This document shows, piece after piece, positions 24,896 to 34,046 of a stretch of 64,000 bases of DNA. Below the pieces are notes generated by a model. That model was not told where the DNA came from. It made no database searches and worked only from the letters and a program-made list of their open reading frames with translations. Made by a program: the position numbers and the translations under genes. This DNA is from JAWWPY01 sp033854735 (lineage in GTDB: Bacteria; Actinomycetota; Actinomycetes; Streptosporangiales; Streptosporangiaceae), in NCBI GenBank assembly GCA_033854735.1, contig JAWWPY010000431.1, positions 1 to 64,000 of the forward strand. The letters run 5' to 3'. Every line of letters begins with the position of its first letter. Within the stretch, counting starts at the first letter, position 1.

Positions 24896-25678
24896 ATGGA
24901 CCTGGACCATATCCACCTGGGTGACTGCATGGATGCGCTGCGGGGACTACCCGACGGATGCGCGCAGCTCATCATCGCTGACCCGCCCTACAACATTGGC
25001 CCCCGATTTGGCATAGCTCAGGAGTGGCGTCACTCCAGCGAGTGGCGGCCGTGGTGCGAGAAGTGGCTGAAGGAATGCGCGCGCACACTGGACGAACGTG
25101 GCCAGATATTTGTGTACGGAATCCATCACTACATCGGCTTCATGCAGACGATGATGTACGAACTGGGCCTGCACTACCGCCGGATGATCATCTGGCACTA
25201 CGAGAACGGCTGGGGCCGGGCGCGCCGGACTCTCGCTACTCACTACGAGCCGATCCTGTGGTTCTCGAAGGGATCCGACTACACCTTTCATCAGATCCGC
25301 GAGCCGTATAAGAGCACTGAGAGACTAAGGCATCCGATAATTAAGAACGGGCGCGTCTGGGCGCCTAATCCCGACGGGCGCATGGCTGGTGACGTATGGC
25401 GGTTCCCGACCCTCGCGGGCCGCAGGTTCGCAGCCGAACGAGTCGGCCATCCCACTCAGAAGCCACTCGCGCTGACCGACCGCATCGTGCAGCATTTCAG
25501 CAACGAGGGGGATCTTATAGTCATACCCTTCGCTGGCAGCGGAACTGAATGTGTGAGCGCGGCCCGGAACAAGCGTCACTTCTGGGCCGCGGAAATCAAG
25601 GCCGACTACGTCAGGATAGCGGCCGCGCGGCTGGCGGCACTCGCCGAAGATCCAGCAGATCCGGGATCAGCCCGCTGA
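24896..25678 (+). CDS. DNA methyltransferase, beta class, N6-adenine type
   Basis: A 260-residue protein. Motif IV LIIADPPYNIG comes first (about residues 25-35), the target-recognition region is central, and motif I VIPFAGSGTECVSAARNKRHFWAAEI is C-terminal, the beta-class order. DPPY favours N6-adenine. GHPTQKPLALTDRIVQHFS is the usual motif X. It begins at the base after the stop of the other methyltransferase. Two enzymes of different class in one unit suggest methylation of the two strands of an asymmetric site. The 3' end overlaps the convergent marR gene by 12 bp. Confidence 0.92.
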   Translation: MDLDHIHLGDCMDALRGLPDGCAQLIIADPPYNIGPRFGIAQEWRHSSEWRPWCEKWLKECARTLDERGQIFVYGIHHYIGFMQTMMYELGLHYRRMIIWHYENGWGRARRTLATHYEPILWFSKGSDYTFHQIREPYKSTERLRHPIIKNGRVWAPNPDGRMAGDVWRFPTLAGRRFAAERVGHPTQKPLALTDRIVQHFSNEGDLIVIPFAGSGTECVSAARNKRHFWAAEIKADYVRIAAARLAALAEDPADPGSAR

Positions 25679-26101
25679 GGTCCGGTCCGCGTCGGCGAGC
25701 TGGGCGATGATTTTCGTCAGTGCGCTCTGCAGGTGACGTCGCTCGGCCTGGGTGAGTGTCGCGGTGGCCCGTTGCTCCAGGTTCGCCCGGGCGTTGTGGA
25801 TGGCGCCCTGGACTGAGCGGGCCCGGTCGGTGAGATAGAGCCGGACCAGGCGGCCATCGGATGGGTCGGGCCGCTTGGTGAGCAGGCCCGATGCCTGCAT
25901 CCTGCTCGCCGACTTGACGACGGTCGGGGTGCTGACCTGCAGCCGCTCGGCCAGTTCCCCTGGGGTCAGGCCGTCGGTCTCCCAGAGCACCTCCAGGACG
26001 AGGTTCTGGCCGACCCGCACCCCGTGGCGGCTCATCGCCTCATCGGCCGCACCCCGCCAGAGCTTGGAGGCACGGGTGAACAGCGCGGTCAGCTCGTTCA
26101 T
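25667..26101 (-). CDS. MarR-family transcriptional regulator
   Basis: A 144-residue protein with a MarR winged helix: LVLEVLWETDGLTPGELAERLQVSTPTVVKSASRMQASGLLTKRPDPSDGRLVRLYLTDRARSV, flanked by dimerisation helices. The wing DPSDGRLVRLYLT is diagnostic. Its start is an ATG at 26101. It is convergent with the methyltransferases and divergent from the glycosyltransferase unit, whose promoter region it shares, so it may regulate either itself or that unit. No ligand can be inferred. Confidence 0.88.
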   Translation of the reverse strand: MNELTALFTRASKLWRGAADEAMSRHGVRVGQNLVLEVLWETDGLTPGELAERLQVSTPTVVKSASRMQASGLLTKRPDPSDGRLVRLYLTDRARSVQGAIHNARANLEQRATATLTQAERRHLQSALTKIIAQLADADRTSAG

Positions 26102-26315
26102 AGCCCGAGCCTAGATGTCGCTTGCCGCCTAACGATAGACGCCCATGATCGCTTCCTCCGGATGCCCGATATGGGAGAAATGGCGGGCGACACCATCATT
26201 CGATATCGCCGCGGCATTCGGACCCGGATAGTGAGCTGACCCCCGGAATCGGTGATAGGCGCGACTGACCCGGTCATGCGAACCTCCAGTTGCATACCGA
26301 CTGGGGGGAGGATGG

Positions 26316-27848
26316 TTGAGCACGCACGTCAGCCAGGCCATCCGGCACGCAGGCAAGGACAACCATGAGCCCTCTGCTGACCGACGTGAGTATCGTGAGC
26401 GCCGCGGCGGCGGGCGTCATCGTCACGTACGTGCTGCTGGCCCGCCTGATCTGGCGCCGGGGCAAAGGGCTGGAGGAGCCTTAGCGGAGCACTACGACAT
26501 CCCCACGGTCGAGCTGCGCTGCCGTGGCATCCGCTGGTGCATCGCTCTCGGGCTGCTGCTCTCCGCTGGAGGGCTGGCCCGGCACGTCCTGTTCTTCTGG
26601 TCGCTGGCCCACTACCGCGCCCTGATGACCGCGTGGACCGGCGCGTTCATGTTCTCCGCCGCCCAGTGGCTGCTCTCATGGCGGGATCGCCCGTGGACCG
26701 TTACCCCCGCTCAGCAGCATCGGCTGGACCGGCTGCGGGTCACCGCGAACATCCCCTTGTACAACGAGGCCCCCGAGCTCGTGGACCGGTGCCTCTACGC
26801 ACTGATGAACCAGACCCGGCCGCCGGACCGGATCGACGTCGTGGATGACGGCTCGTCCATCGGCTACAGCCATCTGCAGCGGCACTGGGCAGGCATCTGG
26901 CCGGGCGGCACGGAGGTCCGCTGGATCCGGCAGCGGAACGCGGGCAAGAAGCACGCCCAGGCGGCTACTTTCACATCCGACCCGGATGCCGACCTCTTCA
27001 TCACGATCGACTCGGACACCGCGCTCGCCGCCAACGCCATCGAGGAAGGGCTCAAGCCGTTCGCCCACCGGACCGTGATGTCGGTCGCCGGGGTCGAGCT
27101 GGCGTTCAACTCAGCCGCCAACTGGCTCACCCGCACTGTGTCCGCCCGGTCGCTCTTCTTCCAGATCGTCGCGTGCGGAGCGCAGTCGGTATGCGGGGAC
27201 ATGCTGGTCAACCGGGGTGCGTACGCCCTGTACCGGGGTGACTTGATCCGCGCTATCGTGCCCGGCTACGTCAACGAGACGTTCTTCGGCCACCCGATCA
27301 AGCTCGGCGACGACGCCGCGCTGACCCTGTTCGCCCGGGGCCGGGGCCGGGCCGTGCAGCAGTCCACCGCGTTCGCGCTGACCATGTACCCGGAGACCCT
27401 CTCCCACCACTTCCGGCAGTGGATCCGGTGGATGCGCGGCTCGACCGTCCGCAACTTCTGGCGGATCCGCTACCTGCCGGTCACCTCCTACGGCTGGTGG
27501 TTCACCGTCCTCGGGGACTATCTGTTCCTCACGACCACGATCATGCCGGTGATGGTCGCCCTGACGTGGCCACGGTCGGCCTACTTCGCCGAGGGGGCCC
27601 TCACGGCGATGCTCGTGTGGGCATACCTGACGGGACTGCGGATCCTGGCCATCCACCGGAGCGACGAGAACTGGGCAGACCGGCTCGGCACGCTGCTGTG
27701 CTACGCCCCGGCGATGTTGTGGGCCACGTTCGTGCTCCGGCCCCTGCGCTTCTACGGCATCGCCACGTTCCTCCGGCAGGGCTGGAAGACCCGCACGGAA
27801 GGCGCCGAGGTGGCGCTCGCCGCGGCTGGGGAGCGGGCCGCCACATGA
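26316..27848 (+). CDS. processive GT2 polysaccharide synthase (NodC/hyaluronan synthase-like)
   Basis: The membrane glycosyltransferase core begins near 26500. Motifs: TANIPLYNEAPELVDRCL, VVDDGSS (UDP-binding Asp), ITIDSDTAL (DxD) and the processive QXXRW motif in RQWIRWMRGS, with two N-terminal and several C-terminal membrane helices. It probably makes a beta-linked exopolysaccharide at the membrane. The 5' end is odd. In this frame the only start before the first helix is a TTG at 26316, giving about 55 improbable residues, and a good 39-residue membrane ORF overlaps it in another frame. The stop overlaps the GH26 gene start (ATGA). Confidence 0.8.
   Translation: MSTHVSQAIRHAGKDNHEPSADRREYRERRGGGRHRHVRAAGPPDLAPGQRAGGALAEHYDIPTVELRCRGIRWCIALGLLLSAGGLARHVLFFWSLAHYRALMTAWTGAFMFSAAQWLLSWRDRPWTVTPAQQHRLDRLRVTANIPLYNEAPELVDRCLYALMNQTRPPDRIDVVDDGSSIGYSHLQRHWAGIWPGGTEVRWIRQRNAGKKHAQAATFTSDPDADLFITIDSDTALAANAIEEGLKPFAHRTVMSVAGVELAFNSAANWLTRTVSARSLFFQIVACGAQSVCGDMLVNRGAYALYRGDLIRAIVPGYVNETFFGHPIKLGDDAALTLFARGRGRAVQQSTAFALTMYPETLSHHFRQWIRWMRGSTVRNFWRIRYLPVTSYGWWFTVLGDYLFLTTTIMPVMVALTWPRSAYFAEGALTAMLVWAYLTGLRILAIHRSDENWADRLGTLLCYAPAMLWATFVLRPLRFYGIATFLRQGWKTRTEGAEVALAAAGERAAT
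26365..26484 (+). CDS. 39-residue membrane peptide overlapping the GT2 5' end
   Basis: Reads MSPLLTDVSIVSAAAAGVIV, then TYVLLARLIWRRGKGLEEP: one transmembrane helix followed by a basic stop-transfer stretch. GGCAAGGAC precedes the ATG. Its stop (26482-26484) lies exactly where the conserved GT2 reading frame starts to make sense (AEHYDIPTVELRCRG). It could be a separate small subunit, or the true N-terminus of the GT2 joined by a frameshift. Confidence 0.55.
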   Translation: MSPLLTDVSIVSAAAAGVIVTYVLLARLIWRRGKGLEEP

Positions 27849-29065
27849 AACGGCTCCTCATGCCGGGCGGATCTCACGGCCGGGGCCGTCGCCCGCGCGG
27901 TCGCCACCGAGTCCTGAAGTACGCCGGGAACATCATCGCCATGATGGTGCCCCTCATCCTGCTGGGCATCTTCATGCTGCCCCCCATCGGCCTGGTCTTC
28001 GCGCCACCCGAGCAGGTGGGACTGCGCGTGTGCATCCCGGGCCCGGTCGTGCTCTCCGGCCGCTACCTCGGCATCGCCCCGGGCACGCCATGGCGGCAGT
28101 CGGCCATCCAGTTCGCCACCGCGACCAGCGCCGCTCCGGGAATGGTGGAGGACTACACGCTGTTCGGCGCTCCTTTCGACCAGAAACGGGCCTGCCAGGT
28201 CACCCAGCTGGGTGCGGTACCGCTGATCCAGATCCTGCCCCGGGATGTCTCCCTGGCTGCCATCGCCGGCGGCCGCTACGACGGCTACTTGAACGCCTAC
28301 GCCGGCGCGGTCCGCGCATTCAAGGATCCAGTGGTCCTGAGCTTCGCCCACGAGATGAACGCCCGCTGGTGGTCGTGGGGCTACCAGCACACGAGCCCGG
28401 CCGTGTTCATCGCCGCATGGCGGCACGTCTGGAACATCTTCGCCCGGGCCGATGCCGACAACGTGACCTGGCTGTGGAACGTCAACCGCAACGCCAACCC
28501 GGGCCAGGACACCATCTCACCGGCGCAGGAGTGGTGGCCCGGCGCCAGGTACGTGAACTGGATCGGCATCGATGCCTACTTCAACACCCCGGCCGACACG
28601 TTCACGTCGGTGTTCGGCGCCACCCTGGCGAGCATCCACCAGATCACCAGCGATCCGGTGCTGATCACTGAGACAGCCATCGCACCGAGCCCACAGCAGG
28701 GCACTCAGATCCGCAGCCTGTTCGCCGGGGCGAGCGCCGCGCCAGGGGTGCTCGGGTTCGTGTGGTTCGACCTCGACCGCCGCGAGGCCTGGCATCTGGA
28801 GGACCGGCCTGCTGCCCTGGCCGTGTTCCGCGCTGAGGCGAGCCAGTATCAGCGGTCCGCCTCCTCCAGGGCGCGCAGCCGCGGGTCGGCCGCGAGGACC
28901 CGCAGTCCCCGGTGCAGCGCCACGCGCACGGCGCCCGGTGATTTGCCGAGCAGGCGGGCGACGGCGGCCGTGTCCAGGCCCGCGATTATCCGCAGCGCCA
29001 CCGCCTCCGCCTGGTCCCGGGAGAGATCGGCGACCAGGGCGATCGCGCGCCTGGTCGACAGGTAG
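27845..29065 (+). CDS. GH26-like glycoside hydrolase, membrane-anchored
   Basis: 406 residues from the ATG that overlaps the GT2 stop. A basic N-terminus and a membrane anchor (IIAMMVPLILLGIFMLPPIGLV) precede a TIM barrel with GH26 signatures: acid/base Glu in SFAHEMNARWWSWG and nucleophile Glu in DPVLITETAIAPS, plus WLWNVNRNAN and WIGIDAYF. GH26 enzymes cleave beta-mannans or related glucans. Coupling to a polysaccharide synthase suggests it trims or releases the new chain. The barrel ends near 28857, but the frame continues about 70 residues (Arg/Ser-rich) antisense to the sigma factor gene. Confidence 0.85.
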   Translation: MKRLLMPGGSHGRGRRPRGRHRVLKYAGNIIAMMVPLILLGIFMLPPIGLVFAPPEQVGLRVCIPGPVVLSGRYLGIAPGTPWRQSAIQFATATSAAPGMVEDYTLFGAPFDQKRACQVTQLGAVPLIQILPRDVSLAAIAGGRYDGYLNAYAGAVRAFKDPVVLSFAHEMNARWWSWGYQHTSPAVFIAAWRHVWNIFARADADNVTWLWNVNRNANPGQDTISPAQEWWPGARYVNWIGIDAYFNTPADTFTSVFGATLASIHQITSDPVLITETAIAPSPQQGTQIRSLFAGASAAPGVLGFVWFDLDRREAWHLEDRPAALAVFRAEASQYQRSASSRARSRGSAARTRSPRCSATRTAPGDLPSRRATAAVSRPAIIRSATASAWSRERSATRAIARLVDR

Positions 29066-29415
29066 TCCAGCACCTGATCCTCGACCAGGTGGCCGTCGGC
29101 CACCGAGTCGACGTCAGCGGCCATCAGGCTGCCGCGAGCTCGCACCCGTGCTCGCGCTGCGTCCACGGCCCGATGGCGGCCGATGGTGAACAGCCAGCAG
29201 CGGAAATCGTCCGCTCCGCCATCGAAGCGGTGCAGGTCCCGCACCACCTGGAGCCACGTCTCGCTGGCCACGTCATCTGCGTCATCAGAGCTGAGAACGC
29301 GCAGGAAGCGCAGTAAGCGCGGGTGCAGCTCGCGCCATAGCTGGAGGAATCCGGCCTCGTCGCCCGACCTGGCTCGGGCCAGCGCGTCATCGAACGTGTC
29401 CGCCTCGTTGCCCAT
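28849..29415 (-). CDS. ECF RNA polymerase sigma factor
   Basis: About 188 residues from ATG 29415 (ATG 29436 is possible). Region 2: ELHPRLLRFLRVLSSDDADDVASETWLQVVRDLHRFDGGADDFRCWLFTIGRHRAVDAAR. Region 4: LVADLSRDQAEAVALRIIAGLDTAAVARLLGKSPGAVRVALHRGLRVLA. There is no anti-sigma gene next to it. The small secreted-protein gene lies upstream on the same strand. The 3' 217 bp overlap the convergent tail of the GH26 gene, which implies possible antisense interference between the two. Confidence 0.88.
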   Translation of the reverse strand: MGNEADTFDDALARARSGDEAGFLQLWRELHPRLLRFLRVLSSDDADDVASETWLQVVRDLHRFDGGADDFRCWLFTIGRHRAVDAARARVRARGSLMAADVDSVADGHLVEDQVLDYLSTRRAIALVADLSRDQAEAVALRIIAGLDTAAVARLLGKSPGAVRVALHRGLRVLAADPRLRALEEADR

Positions 29416-29523
29416 CCCATCAGCATGGTGGCACAACGTTAACGAATGTCACACAGCGTCAGCAGTAACGACGGCCGTGTCGGCGTTCCCGCTGGCACGG
29501 CCGCCGCCGTGAACATCTGCCTG

Positions 29524-29940
29524 CTACACCACCTTGATGATGACGACCGCGCTCTGCGTGGCGGCGAAGCGTGACGTTCCCGGGAACACCAGCTTGTACC
29601 GCATGGTCCGCCCCGGCTTCACCGTGAACCCGATCCAGCCCATGGCGTTGGTTTTCGACATGCCTACCCTGGTGAACCGTCCGCCCGCCATGGAGGGGGC
29701 GGCGTCGAGGTAGACGACCTTGTGGCCGAGATCCATGTGGCCGGCCATGAGCACACCGTTGATGCCGACCGTCCGCGACGGCTTGATGTAGCCCATCGAT
29801 CCCCGGATCGACAGCGCCGTGGCGAACTTATGCGCGGGGACGGGCGCGGGCGCGGCTTCGGCGGTGCTTGCTACGGCGAGCATGGCGGTCGAGGCAATCG
29901 CCGCGGCCGCCGCGGCCCTGGTCAGCAGGGACATGCGCAT
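29524..29940 (-). CDS. small secreted protein
   Basis: 138 residues from ATG 29940, chosen for the GAGGAGAAGAAGA Shine-Dalgarno. A Sec signal peptide (LLTRAAAAAAIASTAMLAVASTAEAAPA) is cut near residue 31. The mature domain of about 105 residues (FATALSIRGSMGYIKPSRTVGINGVLMAGH ... RYKLVFPGTSRFAATQSAVVIIKV) is beta-rich and Ig-like, without cysteines. It could be a wall-associated adhesin-like domain. The family is not recognised. It may be expressed with the ECF sigma factor downstream. Confidence 0.72.
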   Translation of the reverse strand: MRMSLLTRAAAAAAIASTAMLAVASTAEAAPAPVPAHKFATALSIRGSMGYIKPSRTVGINGVLMAGHMDLGHKVVYLDAAPSMAGGRFTRVGMSKTNAMGWIGFTVKPGRTMRYKLVFPGTSRFAATQSAVVIIKVV

Positions 29941-30059
29941 TCTTCTTCTCCTCAGGTCAGGCCTCAAGTCCATGAGGCGGCGAACTACGCCTCTACAGCG
30001 ACACGGACTCCCTGCTCGTTACTCTGAGGATCCAACTGGATACAAAAGCCGCAGATTTT

Positions 30060-30194
30060 CTCCTGGCCGACCTCTCTGCCGGATTACTCCTGGCCGACCT
30101 CTCTGCCGGATTACTCCAGGCAGATCTCGCTGGCGGATTGCTCCAGGCAGATCTCGCTGGCGGATTGCTCCTGGCGGCGGAGCCTCCGCTGGAC
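30060..30194. repeat. 27-bp tandem repeat, 4 units plus a degenerate one
   Basis: Two identical units starting CTCCTGGCCGACC (30060-30113), two identical units starting CTCCAGGCAGATC (30114-30167) and a diverged copy that reaches the glgX stop codon, where CTCCTGGCGGCGG occurs again. It occupies most of the gap downstream of glgX. Confidence 0.9.
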
Positions 30195-32293
30195 TACTCC
30201 TGGCGGCGGAGGACGACCACGGACCGGCCGGCGACGGGCAGAACCCGGCCGCTTTCCAGCGCTTCCCCCTCCTGGACGGGGTCCGAGGTCTCGATGACCA
30301 GTTCCCACCGGTCCCCCCACAGCTTGGGCAGCGTCCACTCGATGGGCTCGTGGTGGGCGTTGAACAGCAGCAGGAAGCAGTCGTCGGTCACCGGCTGGCC
30401 CCGGCGGTCCCGGTCGGTTATCGCCTCTCCGTTGAGGAAAAGCCCGACCGTGGGCGCGGACCCCGCGTTCCAGTCGTCGTCACCCATCTCGGACCCATCC
30501 GGCTTGCACCAGCCGAGGTCCACGGACCCCCGGATGGGCAGGCCCTGGAACCAGCGCCGCCGCCGCAGCACGGGGTGCTCGCGCCGCAACGCGATGAGGC
30601 GGCGGGTGAACTCGAGCAGATCCTCATCGACATTGCCCCAGTCCTGCCAGGAAATCTCGTTGTCCTGGCAGTAGGCGTTGTTGTTCCCGCGCTGGGTGCG
30701 CCCGGACTCGTCGCCGCTCAGCAGCATCGTGACCCCCTGCGAGAGCAGCAGGGTCGCGAGGAAGTTGCGCTGCTGGCGATGGCGCAGGGCCAGTACGTCC
30801 TTGTCGTCCGTGTCGCCTTCGACGCCACAGTTCCAGGAGCGGTTGTAGCTCTCGCCGTCGGCCCCGCCTTCCCCGTTGGCCTCATTGTGCTTCTCGTTGT
30901 AGGAAACCAGGTCGCGCACCGTGAAGCCGTCGTGGGCGGTGACGAAGTTGACGCTGGCTCCGGGGTGGCGGCTGTCGGCCTGGTAGAGGTCGGAACTGCC
31001 GGTCAGCCGGGAGGCGAACTCGCCGAGGGTGGCGGGCTCGCCCCGCCAGAAGTCCCGCACCGTGTCGCGGTATTTGCCGTTCCACTCCGACCAGAGCGCG
31101 GGGAAATTGCCCACCTGGTAGCCGCCTTCGCCGATGTCCCACGGCTCAGCGATGAGCTTCACCTGGGAGACGACCGGGTCCTGCTGGATCAGGTCAAAGA
31201 AAGCCGACAGCCGGTCGACCTCGTGGAACTGACGGGCCAGGCTGGCGGCCAGGTCGAAGCGGAACCCGTCAACGTGCATATCGGTCACCCAGTAGCGCAG
31301 CGAATCCATGATCAGCTGGAGGGTGTGCGGGTGCCCTACGTTGAGGCTGTTCCCGGTGCCGGTCGTGTCGTAGTAGAACCGGGGATCGTCGGCCACCAGC
31401 CGGTAGTAGGCGGCGTTGTCGATGCCCTTCATCGACAGGATCGGGCCCATCTGGTTGCCCTCGGCGGTGTGGTTGTAGACAACGTCGAGGATCACCTCGA
31501 TCCCGGCCTCGTGCATGGCCCGGACCATCGCCTTGAACTCGGCGACCTGCTCACCCCGCTGGCCGCCCGCGGCGTACTCGTTGTGCGGGGCGAGGAACCC
31601 GATCGAGTTGTACCCCCAGTAATTCCGCAGCCCCCGCTCGGCGAGATGAGCGTCGTGGATGAACTGGTGCACGGGCAGCAGTTCCACGGCGGTGACGCCG
31701 AGCCCGGTGAGGTAGTCGATGGCGGCGGGGTGACCGAGGCCGGCGAACGTACCCCGCTGCGCCTCGGGGATGTCGGGATGCCGCGCGGTGAACCCCTTGA
31801 CGTGGACCTCGTAGATGACCGACTCGTTGAGCTGGATGTCCGGGGGCCGGTCGTTGCCCCAGTCGAAGTACGGGTTGTGCACGACTGACCTGGGCACGAA
31901 GGCGGCGCTGTTGTCGTCGTTGCGCGAGTTCTCGTCGCCGAGGTTGTACGGGAAGCACGCCTGGGCCCAGACGACCTGGCCTTCGATGGCCTTGGCGTAG
32001 GGATCGAGCAGCAGCTTGGCCGGATTGCAGCGCTGGCCCGCCTCCGGCGCCCACGGCCCGTGAACGCGGTAGCCGTAACGCTGCCCGGGGGACACTGAGG
32101 GCAGGTAGGCGTGCCAGCAGGAGGCGTCGACCTCATCCAGGACCACCCGCTCCTCGCGGCCCTCGTCGTCGAACAGGCAGAGCTCGACTCGCTCGGCGAC
32201 ATCGGAGAACAACGAGAAGTTCGTGCCGCCACCGTCGTAGGCGGCCCCCAGGGGATATGGGCGCCCCGGCCAGATCTCCATGGCATCGGTCAT
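30194..32293 (-). CDS. glgX: glycogen debranching enzyme
   Basis: 699-residue GH13 enzyme that hydrolyses alpha-1,6 branches of limit dextrins. Its CBM48-like N-terminus (GAAYDGGGTNFSLFSDVAERVELCLFD) precedes a barrel with VILDVVYNHTAEG, nucleophile MHVDGFRFDLA, acid/base LIAEPWDIGEGGY and FVTAHDGFT. The GlgX signature RNYWGYNSIGFLAPHNEY is present. The ATG overlaps the treZ stop (ATGA). As the last gene of the treY-treZ-glgX unit it would feed linear maltodextrin to TreY. Confidence 0.95.
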   Translation of the reverse strand: MTDAMEIWPGRPYPLGAAYDGGGTNFSLFSDVAERVELCLFDDEGREERVVLDEVDASCWHAYLPSVSPGQRYGYRVHGPWAPEAGQRCNPAKLLLDPYAKAIEGQVVWAQACFPYNLGDENSRNDDNSAAFVPRSVVHNPYFDWGNDRPPDIQLNESVIYEVHVKGFTARHPDIPEAQRGTFAGLGHPAAIDYLTGLGVTAVELLPVHQFIHDAHLAERGLRNYWGYNSIGFLAPHNEYAAGGQRGEQVAEFKAMVRAMHEAGIEVILDVVYNHTAEGNQMGPILSMKGIDNAAYYRLVADDPRFYYDTTGTGNSLNVGHPHTLQLIMDSLRYWVTDMHVDGFRFDLAASLARQFHEVDRLSAFFDLIQQDPVVSQVKLIAEPWDIGEGGYQVGNFPALWSEWNGKYRDTVRDFWRGEPATLGEFASRLTGSSDLYQADSRHPGASVNFVTAHDGFTVRDLVSYNEKHNEANGEGGADGESYNRSWNCGVEGDTDDKDVLALRHRQQRNFLATLLLSQGVTMLLSGDESGRTQRGNNNAYCQDNEISWQDWGNVDEDLLEFTRRLIALRREHPVLRRRRWFQGLPIRGSVDLGWCKPDGSEMGDDDWNAGSAPTVGLFLNGEAITDRDRRGQPVTDDCFLLLFNAHHEPIEWTLPKLWGDRWELVIETSDPVQEGEALESGRVLPVAGRSVVVLRRQE

Positions 32294-34046
32294 ATGTGGC
32301 TAAATCCTTCGTTGACAATGGCGACAGAGTCAGGCGGGAGGGTCAGATGGTGCCGCGTCCGTTCGACGCTGGGGGCTGACGCGGCGAGCAACTCCGCCGA
32401 CGGGTCCACCGGGAAGGTCCAGGTGCTGTCACCGAGGTTACTGGCCACGGCGACCGGTCCGCGGCGAACCACAATCCAGCCGGCGTCCCGATCGTATTCG
32501 GTCGACGTGCGGTCAAGGCGGGGATCGGTGAGGGCCGGAATCTCCCGCCGCAGGGCGATCAGCCGGCGGTACCAGGCCAGCAGGTCGGCGCGGGAGTCCT
32601 TCCGCGGCTCGGCCCAGTCGAGCCTGGACCGCTCGAACGTGGCCAGGAGCTGCGGATCGGGCACGCTGTCCGGATCCCAGCCGAAAGCGGAGAACTCGTG
32701 GCGCCGTCCATCACTGACCGTCCGGCCGAGCCCGGGATCGGAGTGGTCGGTGAAGTACAGGAACGGCGTGCTGGCCCCCCATTCCTCACCCTGGAAGAGC
32801 ATGGGTACGAACGGCGAGGTCAGCAGCAAGGCGGCGGCCACCCGGAGCCTGCCGTCACTCATCAGGGCGGCGGACCGCTCGCCGGCCGCGCGGTTGCCGA
32901 TCTGGTCGTGGTTCTGGGTGGCGACCACGAACTGGCTACCGGCCAGCCCCGACGGCGGCCGGCCGTGTACCCGCCGGCGGTGCGGGGAGTAGATGCCGTC
33001 GTACACCCAGGCCTGGCGCAGCGCCTTGGCCAGCAGCGGCAGCGGCCCGAAGTCCTCGTAGTAGCCGCTGACGTCCCCGGTCAGCGCGGCGTGCAGGGCA
33101 TGGTGCCATTCGTCGGCCCAGCAGGCGGCCAGGCCGTAGCCCCCGGCGTCGCGGCTGCGGACGAAGCGGGGATCGCCCCGGTCGCTTTCCGCGATGAGGA
33201 ACAGCGGGCGGCGCACGTGCGCGGCCAGCGCATCGACCTCGTCCGCGAGCGTTTCGGTGATGTGGGTGGCCGAGTCGTCCACGATGGCGTGCACGGCGTC
33301 GAGGCGCAGCCCGTCGCAGTGGTAATCGCGCAGCCACGCCCGGGCGTTGTCGGTGACGAAGCGGCGGACCTCGTCGCTGCCCGGGCCGTCAAAGTTGACG
33401 GCGTCACCCCAGTTGGTCTGGTGCCGCGCCGAGAAATACGGGCCGAACTCCGGCAGGTAGTTCCCGGCCGGCCCGAGGTGGTTGTAGACGACGTCCATCA
33501 CCACGCCGAGCCCATGGCCGTGCGCGGCGTCGACCAGCCGTTTGAGCCCGTCCGGACCGCCGTAGGCGTGGTGCGGGGCGAACAGGTCGACGCCGTCGTA
33601 GCCCCAGCCCCTCGCGCCGGAGAACTCGGCCACGGGGAGCAGTTCGACGGCGTCAACACCCAGGTCGACCAGGTGCCCCAGATGCTCTATCGCCCCGTCG
33701 AAGGTTCCTTCGGCCGAGAAGGTGCCGATGTGGCACTCGTAGAGGACGCACCCGGGCAGCGCCACCCCTCGCCAGTCGCGGTCGCTCCACCGGAACGCGG
33801 AGTGGTCGACCACCTGGGACGGCCCGTGAATGCCGCGGGGCTGGAATGCCGACCGAGGGTCAGGACGGGGCGGCCCGCCGTCCAGGCTGAAGGCATAGTC
33901 GGTGCCCGGGCCGGCGTCGTCCACGGAACGCGTCCACCAGCCGTCCCCCACGCTCCCCCCGGCCGCACGGGCCATCGGCAGGCGCCGGTCACCGAGGACG
34001 ACTTCGACGCGGCCGCTCAGCGGCGCCCAGACCCGGAACTCATGCA

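Noticed and set aside
29819..31888. 689-codon plus-strand frame opposite glgX
   Set aside because: A shadow of glgX. Its apparent internal repeats come from the 27-bp DNA array, and the translation has no recognisable domain.
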